DNA of 64,000 nt from Apostichopus japonicus (GCF_037975245.1 NC_092564.1:18977984-19041983), one strand, 5' to 3'; shown: positions 36,301 to 45,968, counted from the stretch's first letter. Notes: generated from the sequence alone by a model not told the origin. Translations and numbers: made by a program.

Positions 36301-39300
36301 TTGCAAATTTCAGCATGTTAAAAATTTGGGATCGATTCCGATGACCCTTCACCGTTCAATCACTCATTTGGATTATCAGAGACCATTCTTCTCAGTTTTT
36401 ATCTGTAGTAGTTGTTTTAAAAGTCTACAATCGTATCTCCATCATGTCTGAATGGAACAATGCCATCTGCACCCAGCTTGTACAACATTGTCTTTTGCTC
36501 TTATCAAGACTAAATTCTGCTTTGTCATCAAAGGTAAAGTATATATATATATATAAAAGTAAGATATATATTCATCTATAAGCCTCTTCCAAGGAGGCAT
36601 CCTGTTTACTTATGACTTTAACAAACACGATCGACAGATTAATCGACTAAAATGAACCGGGGAAAAAAAAAAGAAAAAAAAAGAAGAGAGAATGGTGCCA
36701 CCCCTGGGAACTGATTTTGATCTTACTTAATCCAATAACAACCCACATATCTTCTAAAAAGTATTTTGTTAGTTTACTTCACAATCTACTCGACGAATAA
36801 TTTTCGTATAGTTTCACTTCATTATTATCAGCATTATCTTGATTTTTTTCCATTTCCCAGTCCTGTTAAACCCCTATGTGTTTCTTTGTGTCTTTATCGT
36901 ATTGAAGATTGTTACAGCTCATTTGTGATTTAAATGCAGGTAGTTATGCAAACCAAAGCACTAAAACAAACAGTAGATCTACTCTTATGCTGGATCTCAT
37001 AGAACTCTGTGTACTGCTACTGCATGATCATGTAATGATCACGTCGTCAAGGCATGGTTGTCAAGGCGAGTCACATGTTTACACTTCTATAGGCAATGTT
37101 ATCAGAGTAAATCCTCCGGTATACTTACAGTAAGTGCAGGGATATTTATCTTGGGTACAAAAGGCCAGTGAGTCAATGTTTTCTTTATAGAATCGTCAAG
37201 GTTTTTTTTAACAGGGGTGAGAGCTGCTTGTAAGTCAGTAGATTTATTTTGTTTGTTCAGAACTTAAACCACCACTAAAAGAGACGTATTATGGTACTAT
37301 TACTTAACCCCCCCCCCCCCCGGCACACTGCATTTTGTATCGATTTCTTGTGTTAAAGTTTAGGATTTTTTACTTACCGGGGGTGAGAGGTCGTACAGTA
37401 GATTTATTTCGTTTGTTCAGAATTTAAACGATCACTAAAAGAGACGTATTATGGTACTATTACTTAAACCCCCAGCACACTGCATCTTGTATCGATATCT
37501 TGTGTTAAAAGTTTAAAGTTAATTTTGTGGCCATGTGTGCTTGACAGTGAGAAAATTTACACACATGTCTACAGTATGTACACAGACAATGGGCATTCCA
37601 TTGCAGCAACCCACAAAACCGTTGTATATTTTACAACAACTCCAAATGTGGAACTGACTCCTGGCAACCCCCTCCCCCTCCTCCGCTTGCCCCCTGAACA
37701 CCCATTTCTTTTAAAACAGTTTTACTATGCAAACCTGAATTTTCAGTCCAAGTGATTGTGGAGTCAAGTATATATATATATTTTAGAAGCAAACTGCTTC
37801 AAAAGCAAGTTTTATTTGTTTTGAATCAGCACTGAACTGATTTAAAGAGCAGCTTGGTTTGATCCGTATAAATGTCAACAAAATTAATTTCAAATATTCG
37901 CATGCAGGTATTACAAGGTTTTTCGGTCATGGCATGTATGGTTATAATTTCAATTGAAATACTGATTTTCTCTCAAGTATTCACTTCCACAAATAGCCGT
38001 ATCTATATTTAGTCCAACGTTCCTTCCGATTCCTCTAATATTTCATTATACTTAAGAGTTATGTAGGCAAAACCCTGCAGCAATGGAGCTGTTTACTATG
38101 AAATCTATTCCTTCCCCCAAAAATTCTAAATCGCAAGGATTTATTTGCAACAACTACAGTTTATTTGCGGGTAACCAGCTAGTATACCAGTATTGTATGC
38201 TAGTGCATTCAAGTGCTCAAATAACTATTTGTCAATTGAATTTACAAGCGGTTCAAAATAATTGGTAAAGTTCATCAATTAAGTCATTTTAAAGTGATCT
38301 CATCGCTCCTTTAATTCATCCGTTCCACTCTTCTTCAACCTCGACCCGTTGTCACAAATTTCTCTGTGCTGATTTGTGTGTGTTCATGGTTGCGTGCGTG
38401 TGCGTGCGTGTACTATGTATGTTTATTCGATTACTTGTTAAAGTCATAATAGTTTATATTGATTTCTTTTTCTTTTACACACCAGGTGGATTTTTATTGC
38501 TAGATGGCGAGACCTTTAAAGTGAAAGGCAACTGGGAGGCTCCTGGATTCAATCCGTCGTTCGGATATGATTTTTGGTATCAGCCGTACCATAAGGTGTT
38601 GATCAGTACCGAATGGGGAGCCCCGAAGGCCTTCTTGAAAGGATTTGATCCCAACGACTACGCCAACGGTGAGTGCGTCGATAGATCCATCATCGGACAC
38701 TCGATATAGGGTCATGGAGCTCTCAAGACTCATTTGACAGAGAGACAGAAAAATAAAAAGGAAGGAATCCTACAGCTACTCTACACATGTTATCATCAGC
38801 CCAAAAGATGATATATTTTGGCTGCTTGCCATAATTTCGATCTGTATGGTAAACTGTTACCTGATTTGAAAAGATTAGATTAGAAAGTTGGCAATTAAAA
38901 CACATCAGACAAAATATTGACTTTTTTTTTTGGGCTTCCATTTCAGGTCTGTACGGAAAGAGCCTGCACGTCTGGGACTGGGATAGCCATAAATATCTCC
39001 AAGAGATTAATCTCGGTGACGAAGGGGGCATCCCCTTGGAAATCCGGTTCTTGCACAATCCACGAGCATCGGAAGGGTTCGTCGGATGCGCCCTGGCCTC
39101 GTCAGTTTACAGATTCTACAAGGCATCGGTGAGAGGATACTTTTTCCTTCCAAATTCGATTAAAGAAACCAAATGAGAAGGAGACAAAATGAAGAGAATG
39201 TGTCCGATTTAGGCACATCGTAATATCTTCTTCTGAAGTTTGATCCATCTCTGACCAATTAAGGCTATTGAAGAGTGTTTACCCTTAACTGCACAAATCT

Positions 39301-42300
39301 TTTATAGTTACTGTAGCTTAAAAAAAAAATTAATATTACTTGGCTTTTTCACTTGAACTTGGCTGTATATCTTGTGATTATTGAAGTATATGACCAAGCT
39401 ATGAATATTCTCATATTTTTGGATCTGCTCAATTTTAAGACAGAGATCTACATCAAACATTTAGGCTATTTATTAGTAAGCTTTGGTTCTTTTGCAAATA
39501 TTAATTTTATTTATGCCATATGGTACTGTGTCAGTGTGCATGTATGTATATACTGTATGTGACGAGTTTGCTTTTTGAATACGATAACTCAAGAAGTATT
39601 CACAATAGTGAGTTCCATACTTGGTATGTGGATCCTTCTTATTGAATGCAAAACCCTATTGTTTTTTGTTATGAAGGTCAAGGGTCATCTGAGGTCACCA
39701 AAGTTTCATCCGAGGTGTAGAAGTAAATTTGTGTCCACAATTGTTAATAGAAGGCTTTTATTGTTTCTTGTGAAGTCTGTGCTTAATTCTATTGTTTCCT
39801 GGCTCATGTTTGATGGACTAAGGAATATTAACGAGATTTTTTTTTATTTTAAGTATCAGTCCTACCAGTCTTACTTAGAATTGGTTGAGTATGGTACATA
39901 TACAGATATTGAAAAAATCCATCTTTATAAGAGCATTGCTTTTATGGATGGAATTCAATTCATCAATAAAATCTTGACACAATTTGCTCAATTACTGCAT
40001 GACAAGAATTAGTCCATTAGCCATAGGTTGCATTTTTCAGCTCTCTTGACCTCAACTTACTGAAACTTTATCTCTTCTGCAAACAGACTGATTAGTTTGG
40101 AAGAGTTGATTTGTTCACACCTTGCCATGTCTGCCTTGATCTGATAGTGATTTGGCTACTAGCTGTGTGAAGAGTTGCATAATAGATGAATAGGCAGCTC
40201 AACTGAGGTGTGAAAAGATGGGACTGATCACTCAGCCAACCAACTGGAAAAACCTGCCATTCAGTACAAACGGCGGGTTTTTGGATGCAACCTATAGCTA
40301 ATGGACACTTTCTTGTCATGTGAAAAGCTTTAAAGCTTTTCAGTAATTTGTTCCACCATCGATTGTACTACACAATGCAAACCGAGAGGATTGTTTCAGT
40401 TAAATGGTGTCCCTTGAATTCAAGGGACACCATTTAACTGAAACAATCCTCTCGGTTTGCATTGTGTAGTACAATCGATGGTGGAACAAATTTACCGACT
40501 TTGGCGTAATCGGTGTTCTTTGAGGTGGCTTTTTCTATGGTACTGCACTAGCTGTGTTGACTAATTGGTGTAAATGATGCAAGTCATACTGTACACAGGG
40601 TATAACAGAAACATGATTGACACCAACATAAATTTTTAGATTCACTGGTGTTATTGTAACAGTAGATTGTTTAATCACATAACATCATCACATTACACAA
40701 ACTTTGTGAGTATCCAGACCACAATTTTGAAACCTTCCTGATAAATTTACTCCTTACACATTCTTTCGTTATCAGAACGGTTCATGGGAAGCTGAAAAGG
40801 TCATTCAGGTCCCACCAAAGAAAGTTGATGGCTGGGCTCTACCCAATATGCCAGGTACAGAACTTTGTGTTAACCATTTTTACTGGAAATTTTCAGAAGT
40901 GGTGGCAGTGCATTTTAAAGAATATGCTTAGAATGCTTTGGAAAGTCAATTCTATCTATAATTCGCCCAAGCAGCTTTAATCTATAAGACTGTATGTGTT
41001 TGTCCCACTGATCATTTGTTTCCAATCTGTTTCACAGAAGTGATCAATCTTGCCAGTACAAATGTTACCAAAGTTTAGTTTATAATCCTGCTTGTATCAG
41101 TCATTTTCCCTTGGTTGTTGTACAACCGTGTTTACCCGAAACCTTCGTTCTTGCAATTGCTATCAGATATATAGTCATATATTAACAGCTCTATTCGTAA
41201 GCCAGATAAGGTCACATATTATCAGCTCTATTTGTATTGTAAGTCAGAGAAACAGAAAAGCTCCATGTCATATTTATTCTTTGCATTATACATGCCACAT
41301 TTATTAGCTTAAGACTGATCAAGTTATCTTTTGATGATTCAGCAGTTCTTGGCATGACATAGACATTTTCTTTCAGTGAGGAGATTGTGTCTCTTGTTGC
41401 TGGTTACCAGACTGAAATGATCGTGAAATTAGAGGCTCAATTTAGAAGTTTGTTATATATGACAGTCCTACACAAAATAGAACATTTTGTGTTCGAGTCA
41501 CATGTTTAATATCTATATTGGTTTTCATGAAAGGTTACCCAGTCTTTGAACTGCATGTATGTTTAAAGTACACGCCTCCCACACGCACATATATGTAGTG
41601 TGTGGCTGCTCCTCGTAAAGCAGATTACTGCCTTTCAGGCGCGGGAGGGCCTATTTTACGCATCTACCGGTCTAGTTCCTCACGAACCGTCAAGTTTGGG
41701 GGACACCACTGATCTCATGAGTATCTCAAATTAGACAGGAGTCTTGTTTTTGGTTCACATGGTCTGACTAAGAACATCGTTAATGTGAAGTCTACTTGCC
41801 CACGAATGATCGTTCCGTCCGTAGTTGATACCGATTATTATTCCGTCCTTTATTTTTCAGGTCTAATCACAGACATCTTGCTCTCTATGGATGACCGTTT
41901 CCTCTACTTCAGTAACTGGATTCACGGAGACATCAGACAGTACGACGTGTCGGACACAAGAAACCCAAAGCTAGTCGGACAAGTATGAGTCATCTTTAAT
42001 AACTCCACATAAAACTTTATGCATATGAAATAATAATGCGCTAATTATAAACAAAACAAAATAGTTGTCAAAGCGCCGTACATATATAGTTTGAATAGAA
42101 AGAAAAGCAACAACAATAATGCAACAATGAAAACTAATTACAAATCAAATTGAAAAATGTTTAGCATAGAGGTAGGCTTTTATTTTAGATTTGAAAAGTG
42201 ATATAATAGGTATACATTTTAAATGATTTGGGAGGGAATTCCACAACTTGGGACCAGAAACTGAAAAAGCACGGTTGGCATAGGTAACCCCATTGGTTCT

Positions 42301-45076
42301 AGGTACTAGGAGGGTATTGAATTTTGACTGATGGGTGGAACGCTTATATTGTTTTACTAATAGAAGTTCGGAAAGGTAATTTTGAGATAACTTGTTATAA
42401 ATACAATTGTGGATTAAAATAAGGACTTTGAAAGGTATATGCGTTTCAATTGGAAGCCAGTGTATTATGCTTTAAGAAGAGGGGTAACTTGTGTAAACTT
42501 AGTTTGCTTGAAGATAAGTTTGGCAGCCCAGTTTTGAATTTTTTGTAGTCGAATTACCAGATTTTTTGGAAGGCCAATGAAAATAGAATTACAGAAATCA
42601 AGGCGGAATGTAACAAAACTTGGGAGAGATATGGTCTGACTGCTGTTTGGTACGGGTTTCTGTCTAGATTTAGGGGACATCAATAAACTCAGTTTTAGAA
42701 GGATTAAGTTCAGTTTGAAAGTAACCCACTAATTAACTAAGTCACTATGTTCAGTATTTCCATAATGGAAATTAACTTGATGTAATTTTCTTCACGATAG
42801 TAACATTTCTTAACGACCATCATCATATCTCTCAATACAAACTTGATTCAAGCACTCAGAAATAACGACACTTAACGTGACATTAGGCAGAATTTTATTG
42901 TCGAGATGCTTAACTCTTACAAATGAGGCAAATTAGCGTCGACAGCTGGCAATGTATCTTTATAGTTTAAGGACGTTCACCACTTAAAATGAGATGTCTG
43001 GAATGCTCCTTTAAGGCTTAGTTATTTAATGATGTCCTCTTCTCCTTTGTCCAGCCCTGCAGAATATTAAATAATTTGTTTCTTTAAATTCTAGAAGCTC
43101 AAACTGTAGTGTTCTTTTTATGTGTATGCAAACACGAGAACACCCTTGAATGGTCACCCAACAACATTTATCCTTGGTAAAATTTGAAATCCATTGTAGA
43201 CACGTTACTTGAGGCCCTTTGAAGAACTGACATAGTAGTCAGTGTACTAGACTAAGTAGACCAGCCACTTTGATGAATCACTGACGATTAAAGGGTTATT
43301 GCTCAAAAACTAACAGTGGTTGTATACTGTACAGAGAGAGAGGTGGAGGATGCGTAGTATTAAAGAGCTGCATGCTTGAAGTTTTTGGGTTTTTCAGAGA
43401 AGCTCTGGTAAATGGGAATAAGAAAGTAGAGGTGGTTGTAACTGTGTATTTGTCAGAGATGGTCGGGTAGAGGAAGTTAAGGTAGTAAGGAGTAAGTGTA
43501 GGTAGAACTGTCTTAAATTGTATTTATATCAGAAAATGCTTGGGTAGAGGAGACGGTACATTGGATTTTGTCAGAGAAGTCCTAATAGAGGAGGGTTGGT
43601 AGGTAAATGTAAATTTTAGAGTGGATACTTGAGTTAAGTATAGGAGGGTGGGAAGGTAGAGTAAGTTTTAGATTGGATACTTGAGTTTAGTATAGGAGGG
43701 TGGGTAGGTAGAGGTAAGTTTTAGAGTGGATATTTGATAGGTAAATTGGATTCTGTCAGAGAATTCCTAGTAGAGGAGGTTGGGTAGGTAGAGGTGAATT
43801 TTAGGGTGGATACTCGATAGGTAGATGTGGATTTCCGTTTAGTATATTTGTCAGAGGTGTTCAGGTAGAGGAGGATGCTTTAGGTAGAGGTGAATGTAAA
43901 AATTCTTTGGTTTTACTGAGATAGAGGACAAGTATGTAAACAATCAAAAAAACATTCAACCTTGAATCGGTTCACGTCATCCTCAAATTCCTGTTCTCTT
44001 CAGTTATTTCTGGGTGGATCAATCACTGCTGACGGACCTGTGAAGGTCACCCACGACGAGGAACTACAAGAACAGCCGCCGTCTGTGTATGTCAAAGGTC
44101 GTGAGGTGACCGGTGGGCCACAGATGTTGCAGCTGAGTTTAGACGGCAAGAGGCTTTACGTTACGAATTCCCTCTACAGCGGATGGGACAATCAATTCTA
44201 TCCGGATATGATGAAGTAAGATCACTGGAATCACTTTTGAAATGGGACACAGACCCAACCATCCTTTTTTAGCTGTATACCAGAAATCCCCACCCCACCC
44301 CCTTTCCCCCTCCCCCTCCCCCCTCCCCTCCCCCTCCCCCCTCAAATAACTGAGCAGAAGCTTGCTCCGTTTGGGAGATATCGTAGTGTAACAGTCGTGA
44401 ACAGGGGCTATAGTAGGCCTGTTTTATTAATCTAGTCAAAGTGCCAATGCAGGGATCTGATACCTTTTATTTTTGTTTTTGTTTTTATTTTCCTGTTTTC
44501 ACTGTGGAATGTCAACAGGTTTTGACCCTGAGAAGATCGTCAGTAATTCGATCATGCAGTTTGCAAACCCATCTCTATTATAAAATATTGAACGTTCTTC
44601 TAAGCTGAGCTGTTTTGGGGAAGTTATTCATGACAGTTATACCTCTATTCACATGAAATGTTTATTTAGCCACACTAGGGAACCATGCAGGTTTTAGGTG
44701 CGTATGAGATTTGAAATCTGTTTGAAAAAGAGAACTAAATTCTTCAGTCCATCATTAGCAACCTGCCTTATGCACAAGGTACTCTTTCTGAATTCTATGA
44801 ATCCATCTCTGTGTTATTCTGTTTCTTAACGCCTTTCTGTCGTTCATGCAAGTTCCTTTACTTTTATGTCTCTCTCTTCTTTTGTCGTATAGAACTGGCT
44901 CAGTCATGCTCCAAATCGATATCGATACCAAAAAAGGAGGAATGACCCTCAACCGGAGCTTCTTGGTGGATTTCGGAAAGGAACCCAACGGACCTTGCTT
45001 GGCTCACGAGATGCGATATCCAGGAGGGGACTGTTCCTCTGATATCTTTCTCGTGGAGACCGAGGCAAAACTGTAG
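24156..45076 (+). CDS. SELENBP1: selenium-binding protein 1 / methanethiol oxidase, 9 coding exons seen
   Basis: Exons 24156-24316, 26533-26718, 34689-34815, 38486-38668, 38947-39128, 40776-40854, 41861-41982, 44004-44215 and 44893-45076 all have AG/GT borders and join in phase, giving about 478 residues, close to the 472 of human SELENBP1. The order follows the family: [36 protein letters not shown] (the CSSC of the selenium-binding cysteine), [64 protein letters not shown] and [16 protein letters not shown]. Family knowledge: a cytosolic enzyme oxidising methanethiol to H2S, formaldehyde and H2O2. The C-terminus is longer than the human one (about nine residues after DI). The first exon, perhaps only ATGG, is not placed. 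No break is seen. Confidence 0.95.
24317..26532 (+). other. SELENBP1: SELENBP1 intron 2
   Basis: No recognisable element apart from a short G run near 24427 that resembles a MITE edge. Ordinary intron sequence. Confidence 0.6.
26533..26718 (+). CDS. SELENBP1: SELENBP1 exon with the CSSC motif
   Basis: 62 codons, phase 0 at both ends: [20 protein letters not shown], then [12 protein letters not shown], then [21 protein letters not shown]. The CSSC matches the selenium-binding Cys57 region of human SELENBP1. Confidence 0.95.
26868..27251. mobile_element. hAT MITE, CAGTGGCGGAGC family, in a SELENBP1 intron
   Basis: The left end CAGTGGCGGAGCTAGG and right end GACGCTCCGCTACTG are flanked by an exact AGTACTAC duplication (26860-26867, 27252-27259). 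It is 384 bp and contains AAGCGGAGCGCCACCACAGG, shared in reverse with the 154-bp copy at 6435. It encodes no protein. Confidence 0.88.
27260..29049 (+). other. SELENBP1: SELENBP1 intron 3, unique part
   Basis: Open frames on the reverse strand (27877-28140, 28395-28643) show no known domain. Nothing else is recognised. Confidence 0.45.
29058..29331. mobile_element. hAT MITE, CAGGCGCGTAGC family
   Basis: The ends CAGGCACGTAGCC and GGCTACGCGCCTG are flanked by TTTCTAAA (29050-29057) and TTTCTACA (29332-29339), a duplication with one change. It is 274 bp with the family body and an A-run, and is somewhat older than the 30324 copy by the decay of its duplication. Confidence 0.82.
30324..30615. 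mobile_element. hAT MITE, CAGGCGCGTAGC family, nested
   Basis: CAGGCGCGTAGCCAAGG and TGGCTACGCGCCTG are flanked by an exact TGAGAGTC (30316-30323, 30616-30623). It is 292 bp and is the best-preserved family copy here. It is inserted into the Penelope-like part of the element 29658-31175. Confidence 0.9.
30624..30967 (-). pseudogene. Penelope-like retroelement fragment (C-terminal of RT)
   Basis: Reverse-strand frames give [11 protein letters not shown] and, in another frame, [19 protein letters not shown] then [19 protein letters not shown]. This block (HWxLL...LFP-P-AYRR-NLRDLLV) is characteristic of the region between reverse transcriptase and GIY-YIG nuclease in Penelope-like elements, from family memory. 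The piece is short, in two frames, and cut by the MITE at 30324-30615. Inactive. Confidence 0.5.
31864..32236 (+). repeat. left arm of a ~370-bp inverted repeat pair
   Basis: The stretch from GGGTGTGAAGAC to GTCTTCAATGCCTT matches, in reverse complement, 35008-35373. Shared landmarks: GAATGAGGTGTAACAGAAGT, ACACTAGTGTA, GGACATCTCAGGTCCAGCTA and TTGGGGCGAGTCTTCAATGC. Divergence looks like roughly 15-20% with small indels. No conserved protein is encoded. Confidence 0.75.
32723..34156. mobile_element. 1.43-kb composite hAT element in SELENBP1 intron 3
   Basis: The left end CAGCGACGTAGCCAGGAAT and right end CCTGGCTACGTCCCTG are flanked by an exact ACCTCAGT (32715-32722, 34157-34164). Its left part matches the right half of the 4896-5475 chimera (GCACGACTATCTGAGCGGAG). 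From about 33035 to 33200 it carries a partial left half of that chimera (CAAGGGCGGAAGCAC). The rest is non-coding filler. A stray CTGGCTACGCCCTG at 33485 may be the remnant end of another copy. Confidence 0.83.
34160..34460 (+). repeat. 26-bp direct duplication near SELENBP1 exon
   Basis: TTATTTCAGCAACACCAGAC followed by GATGTC occurs at about 34164 and again at 34424. Both copies contain a TTTCAG that looks like a 3' splice site. It could be a small local duplication or a decayed extra exon start; no open frame continues convincingly from either. Confidence 0.6.
34689..34815 (+). CDS. SELENBP1: SELENBP1 exon with the HTSHC motif
   Basis: Reads [20 protein letters not shown], then [20 protein letters not shown], ending one base into a glycine codon before GT at 34816. 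It follows an 8-kb intron filled with hAT elements. Confidence 0.93.
35008..35373 (-). repeat. right arm of the ~370-bp inverted repeat pair
   Basis: Reverse complement of 31864-32236. The two arms flank the composite hAT element and the SELENBP1 exon 34689-34815, with about 2.8 kb between them. The reverse-strand open frame through this arm has no known domain. Confidence 0.75.
35720..36090 (-). mobile_element. hAT MITE, single-unit relative of the 9161-9604 copy
   Basis: The ends CAGTGGCGTAGGAAGG and GGTTCCTACGCCCTTG are flanked by an exact GAGTCGTC (35712-35719, 36091-36098). The body is the reverse complement of the 9161 copy but has only one 80-bp unit, so the tandem expansion there is derived. 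371 bp, in SELENBP1 intron 4. Confidence 0.9.
36099..37200 (+). other. SELENBP1: SELENBP1 intron 4, unique part
   Basis: Contains a short (TA)n at 36540-36556 and an A-rich stretch at 36662-36684. No gene is recognised. Confidence 0.5.
37203..37512 (+). repeat. two tandem copies of a ~155-bp unit
   Basis: GTAGATTTATTT(T/C)GTTTGTTCAG followed by CACTAAAAGAGACGTATTAT and GGCACACTGCAT occurs twice, about 160 bp apart. The first copy carries a C run (37309-37322) that is short in the second. It lies in SELENBP1 intron 4. Confidence 0.75.
37513..38485 (+). other. SELENBP1: SELENBP1 intron 4, 3' part
   Basis: No element is recognised. A short TATATA run lies near 37770, and the sequence ends in the polypyrimidine tract before exon 38486. 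Confidence 0.5.
38486..38668 (+). CDS. SELENBP1: SELENBP1 exon, [10 protein letters not shown] block
   Basis: Completes the split glycine, then [39 protein letters not shown] and FDPNDYAN, ending one base into a glycine codon before GT at 38669. Confidence 0.95.
38947..39128 (+). CDS. SELENBP1: SELENBP1 exon, [12 protein letters not shown] block
   Basis: Completes glycine, then [32 protein letters not shown] and [17 protein letters not shown]. It ends in phase 0 at GT 39129. Confidence 0.95.
39570..39715 (+). repeat. dispersed GGTCA-bearing repeat copy
   Basis: Same order as the 51-336 units: ACGATAACTCAAGAAG, CTTGG, CCCTATTGTTTTTTGT, AAGGTCAAGGGTCATCTGAG and GTCACC. It lies in SELENBP1 intron 6. 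The hexamer pair at 39675-39687 is AGGTCAAGGGTCA, one change from DR1. Confidence 0.6.
39998..40320. repeat. 323-bp stretch bounded by 36-bp inverted repeats
   Basis: CATGACAAGAATTAGTCCAT at the left and its near complement ATGGACACTTTCTTGTCATG at the right bound the segment; the inner part GCCATAGGTTGCAT pairs with ATGCAACCTATAGC. It may be a small MITE. A clear target duplication is not seen. It abuts the palindromes at 40321-40492. Confidence 0.6.
40321..40342. repeat. 22-bp perfect palindrome
   Basis: TGAAAAGCTTT is followed directly by its reverse complement AAAGCTTTTCA. It is two bases away from a much longer palindrome. Confidence 0.85.
40345..40492. repeat. 148-bp perfect palindrome without spacer
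   Basis: Two 74-base arms meet at GAATTC (40416-40421) and read as exact complements outward to AATTTGTTCC / GGAACAAATT. It has no loop and no mismatch that I can find. It lies in SELENBP1 intron 6, 284 bp before exon 40776. Either a recent foldback in the genome or a foldback artefact of library or assembly. Confidence 0.9.
40776..40854 (+). CDS. SELENBP1: SELENBP1 exon, VIQVPPKKV block
   Basis: A short exon of 79 bases: [20 protein letters not shown] then ALPNMP, ending one base into glycine. The 148-bp palindrome lies about 280 bp upstream in the preceding intron. Confidence 0.93.
41861..41982 (+). CDS. SELENBP1: SELENBP1 exon, [16 protein letters not shown] block
   Basis: [20 protein letters not shown] then [12 protein letters not shown] and PKLVGQ, phase 0 at GT 41983. 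Confidence 0.95.
42070..42735 (-). pseudogene. 3' end of a CR1/L2-type LINE (broken)
   Basis: On the reverse strand, in two or three frames: [20 protein letters not shown], then [60 protein letters not shown] and a stop after [10 protein letters not shown]. These are the conserved C-terminal blocks of CR1/L2-like reverse transcriptases ([16 protein letters not shown]). A 3' tail with ACGGCGCTTTGAC follows. A frameshift lies near 42470 and a deletion removes sequence just upstream of the NSIFIGLP block. It sits in SELENBP1 intron 8, antisense to the gene. Confidence 0.82.
42736..43330 (+). other. SELENBP1: SELENBP1 intron 8, unique part
   Basis: No element or gene is recognised. Confidence 0.5.
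43335..43925 (+). repeat. irregular purine-rich minisatellite
   Basis: Units of roughly 55-65 bp share GGTAGAGG, TTTTAGAGTGGATAC(T)TGA and TTTGTCAGAGA (for example about 43610, 43670, 43725, 43800). Copies are diverged and of uneven length. It lies in SELENBP1 intron 8, ending about 80 bp before exon 44004. Confidence 0.65.
44004..44215 (+). CDS. SELENBP1: SELENBP1 exon, LFLGGSI to FYPDMM block
   Basis: [20 protein letters not shown], then [20 protein letters not shown] and [10 protein letters not shown], ending two bases into a lysine codon. A dense polypyrimidine tract starts about 75 bases downstream. Confidence 0.95.
44287..44342 (-). repeat. polypyrimidine tract with G-quadruplex potential on the minus strand
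   Basis: Almost pure C with single T or A breaks: CCCCACCCCACCCCCTTTCC, then repeated CCCCCT. The complement has many G runs of 4-6 separated by one base, far above the usual G-quadruplex pattern. It begins about 70 bases into SELENBP1 intron 9. Confidence 0.8.
44893..45076 (+). CDS. SELENBP1: SELENBP1 last coding exon
   Basis: Completes lysine, then [40 protein letters not shown] and [18 protein letters not shown], with the stop at 45074-45076. Human SELENBP1 ends at ...SSDIWI, so the tail here is extended. Confidence 0.95.
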
Positions 45077-45168
45077 ACAATTAACCTTTATTTGGGGGGA
45101 TTCATCGCCATCAAAGATTGTGACATAGATGTGAAGGCCTTGGCTCTCTAAGCCATGTTCACATTTAA

Positions 45169-45356
45169 GAATGGAAGGGGGATCTCTGAATGGAAGGGGG
45201 ATCAGAATGGAAAGGGGATCAGAATGGGAGGGGGATCAGAATGGAAGGGGGATCAGAATGGGAGAGGATCTGAATGGGAGGGGGATCAGAATGGGAGGGG
45301 ATCAGAATGGGAGGGGGATCAGAATGGAAGGGGGATCAGAATGGGAGGGGGATCTG
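45169..45356 (+). repeat. 17-bp G-rich minisatellite, about 11 copies, downstream of the SELENBP1 stop
   Basis: The unit GAATGG(A/G)AGGGGGATCA starts at 45188, 45205, 45222, 45239 and onward. It begins about 90 bases after the SELENBP1 stop, so it is probably in the 3' untranslated region. Short open frames through it are repeats of the unit and not genes. The first AATAAA signal downstream that I see is at 45969-45974. Confidence 0.85.
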
Positions 45357-45968
45357 ACACAGCAAGGGGGAGGTAGAGGGGGATCAGCTGCACTTTGTGA
45401 ACACTCCCTTAGTCAGTATCAGACCTTGCAATCAACTTCTCCTTTGTAGACCGGAATTTGACCCCTCAGGGGCAATCAAGATTGTAGTATGACCTTCAGT
45501 TATATTTGCACTTGTCACTTCCCTGTAAACACAGACCGACGGTGACCGTGAGTCTAAAATGCAGACCCAGGGTAGTACTACAACTAGCTACATGATCTGT
45601 AAATGGTCATCGTGACCTTTGACCACTCGTTTGATCCTCTTTTCTCTCACCTCGATCTGCCACCCTTTCTCAAATGTGGATATGCGTCCGGAGTCGCTCC
45701 GAAGGAAAACGAGAACCCATTATTCCCTCGTGTTCTCAAATGTGGACAAGGCATAAAATACTTTTGAAAATTCATTATCGATACATATATTCTGTTAATT
45801 TGCTTCCTAATCAGTTGAGCCTTTTCTTATTTCTACCATTGCATGGGGCTTCCTTTTGTCTGGTCATTCTAAGGGTGATGTTAGGGGATACATAATTAGA
45901 GCTATATATAAGATAGATTAATCTGTTTAAATTTCATTCCATGTAGGTTTCTAAAACAACGCTTGTAT

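Noticed and set aside
39575-40012. 145-codon open frame in SELENBP1 intron 6
   Set aside because: It begins in a copy of the dispersed GGTCA repeat and shows no domain; a conserved family could not be recognised.
45155-45449. Gly/Arg/Trp-rich repetitive protein frames
   Set aside because: All are readings of the 17-bp minisatellite downstream of the SELENBP1 stop.
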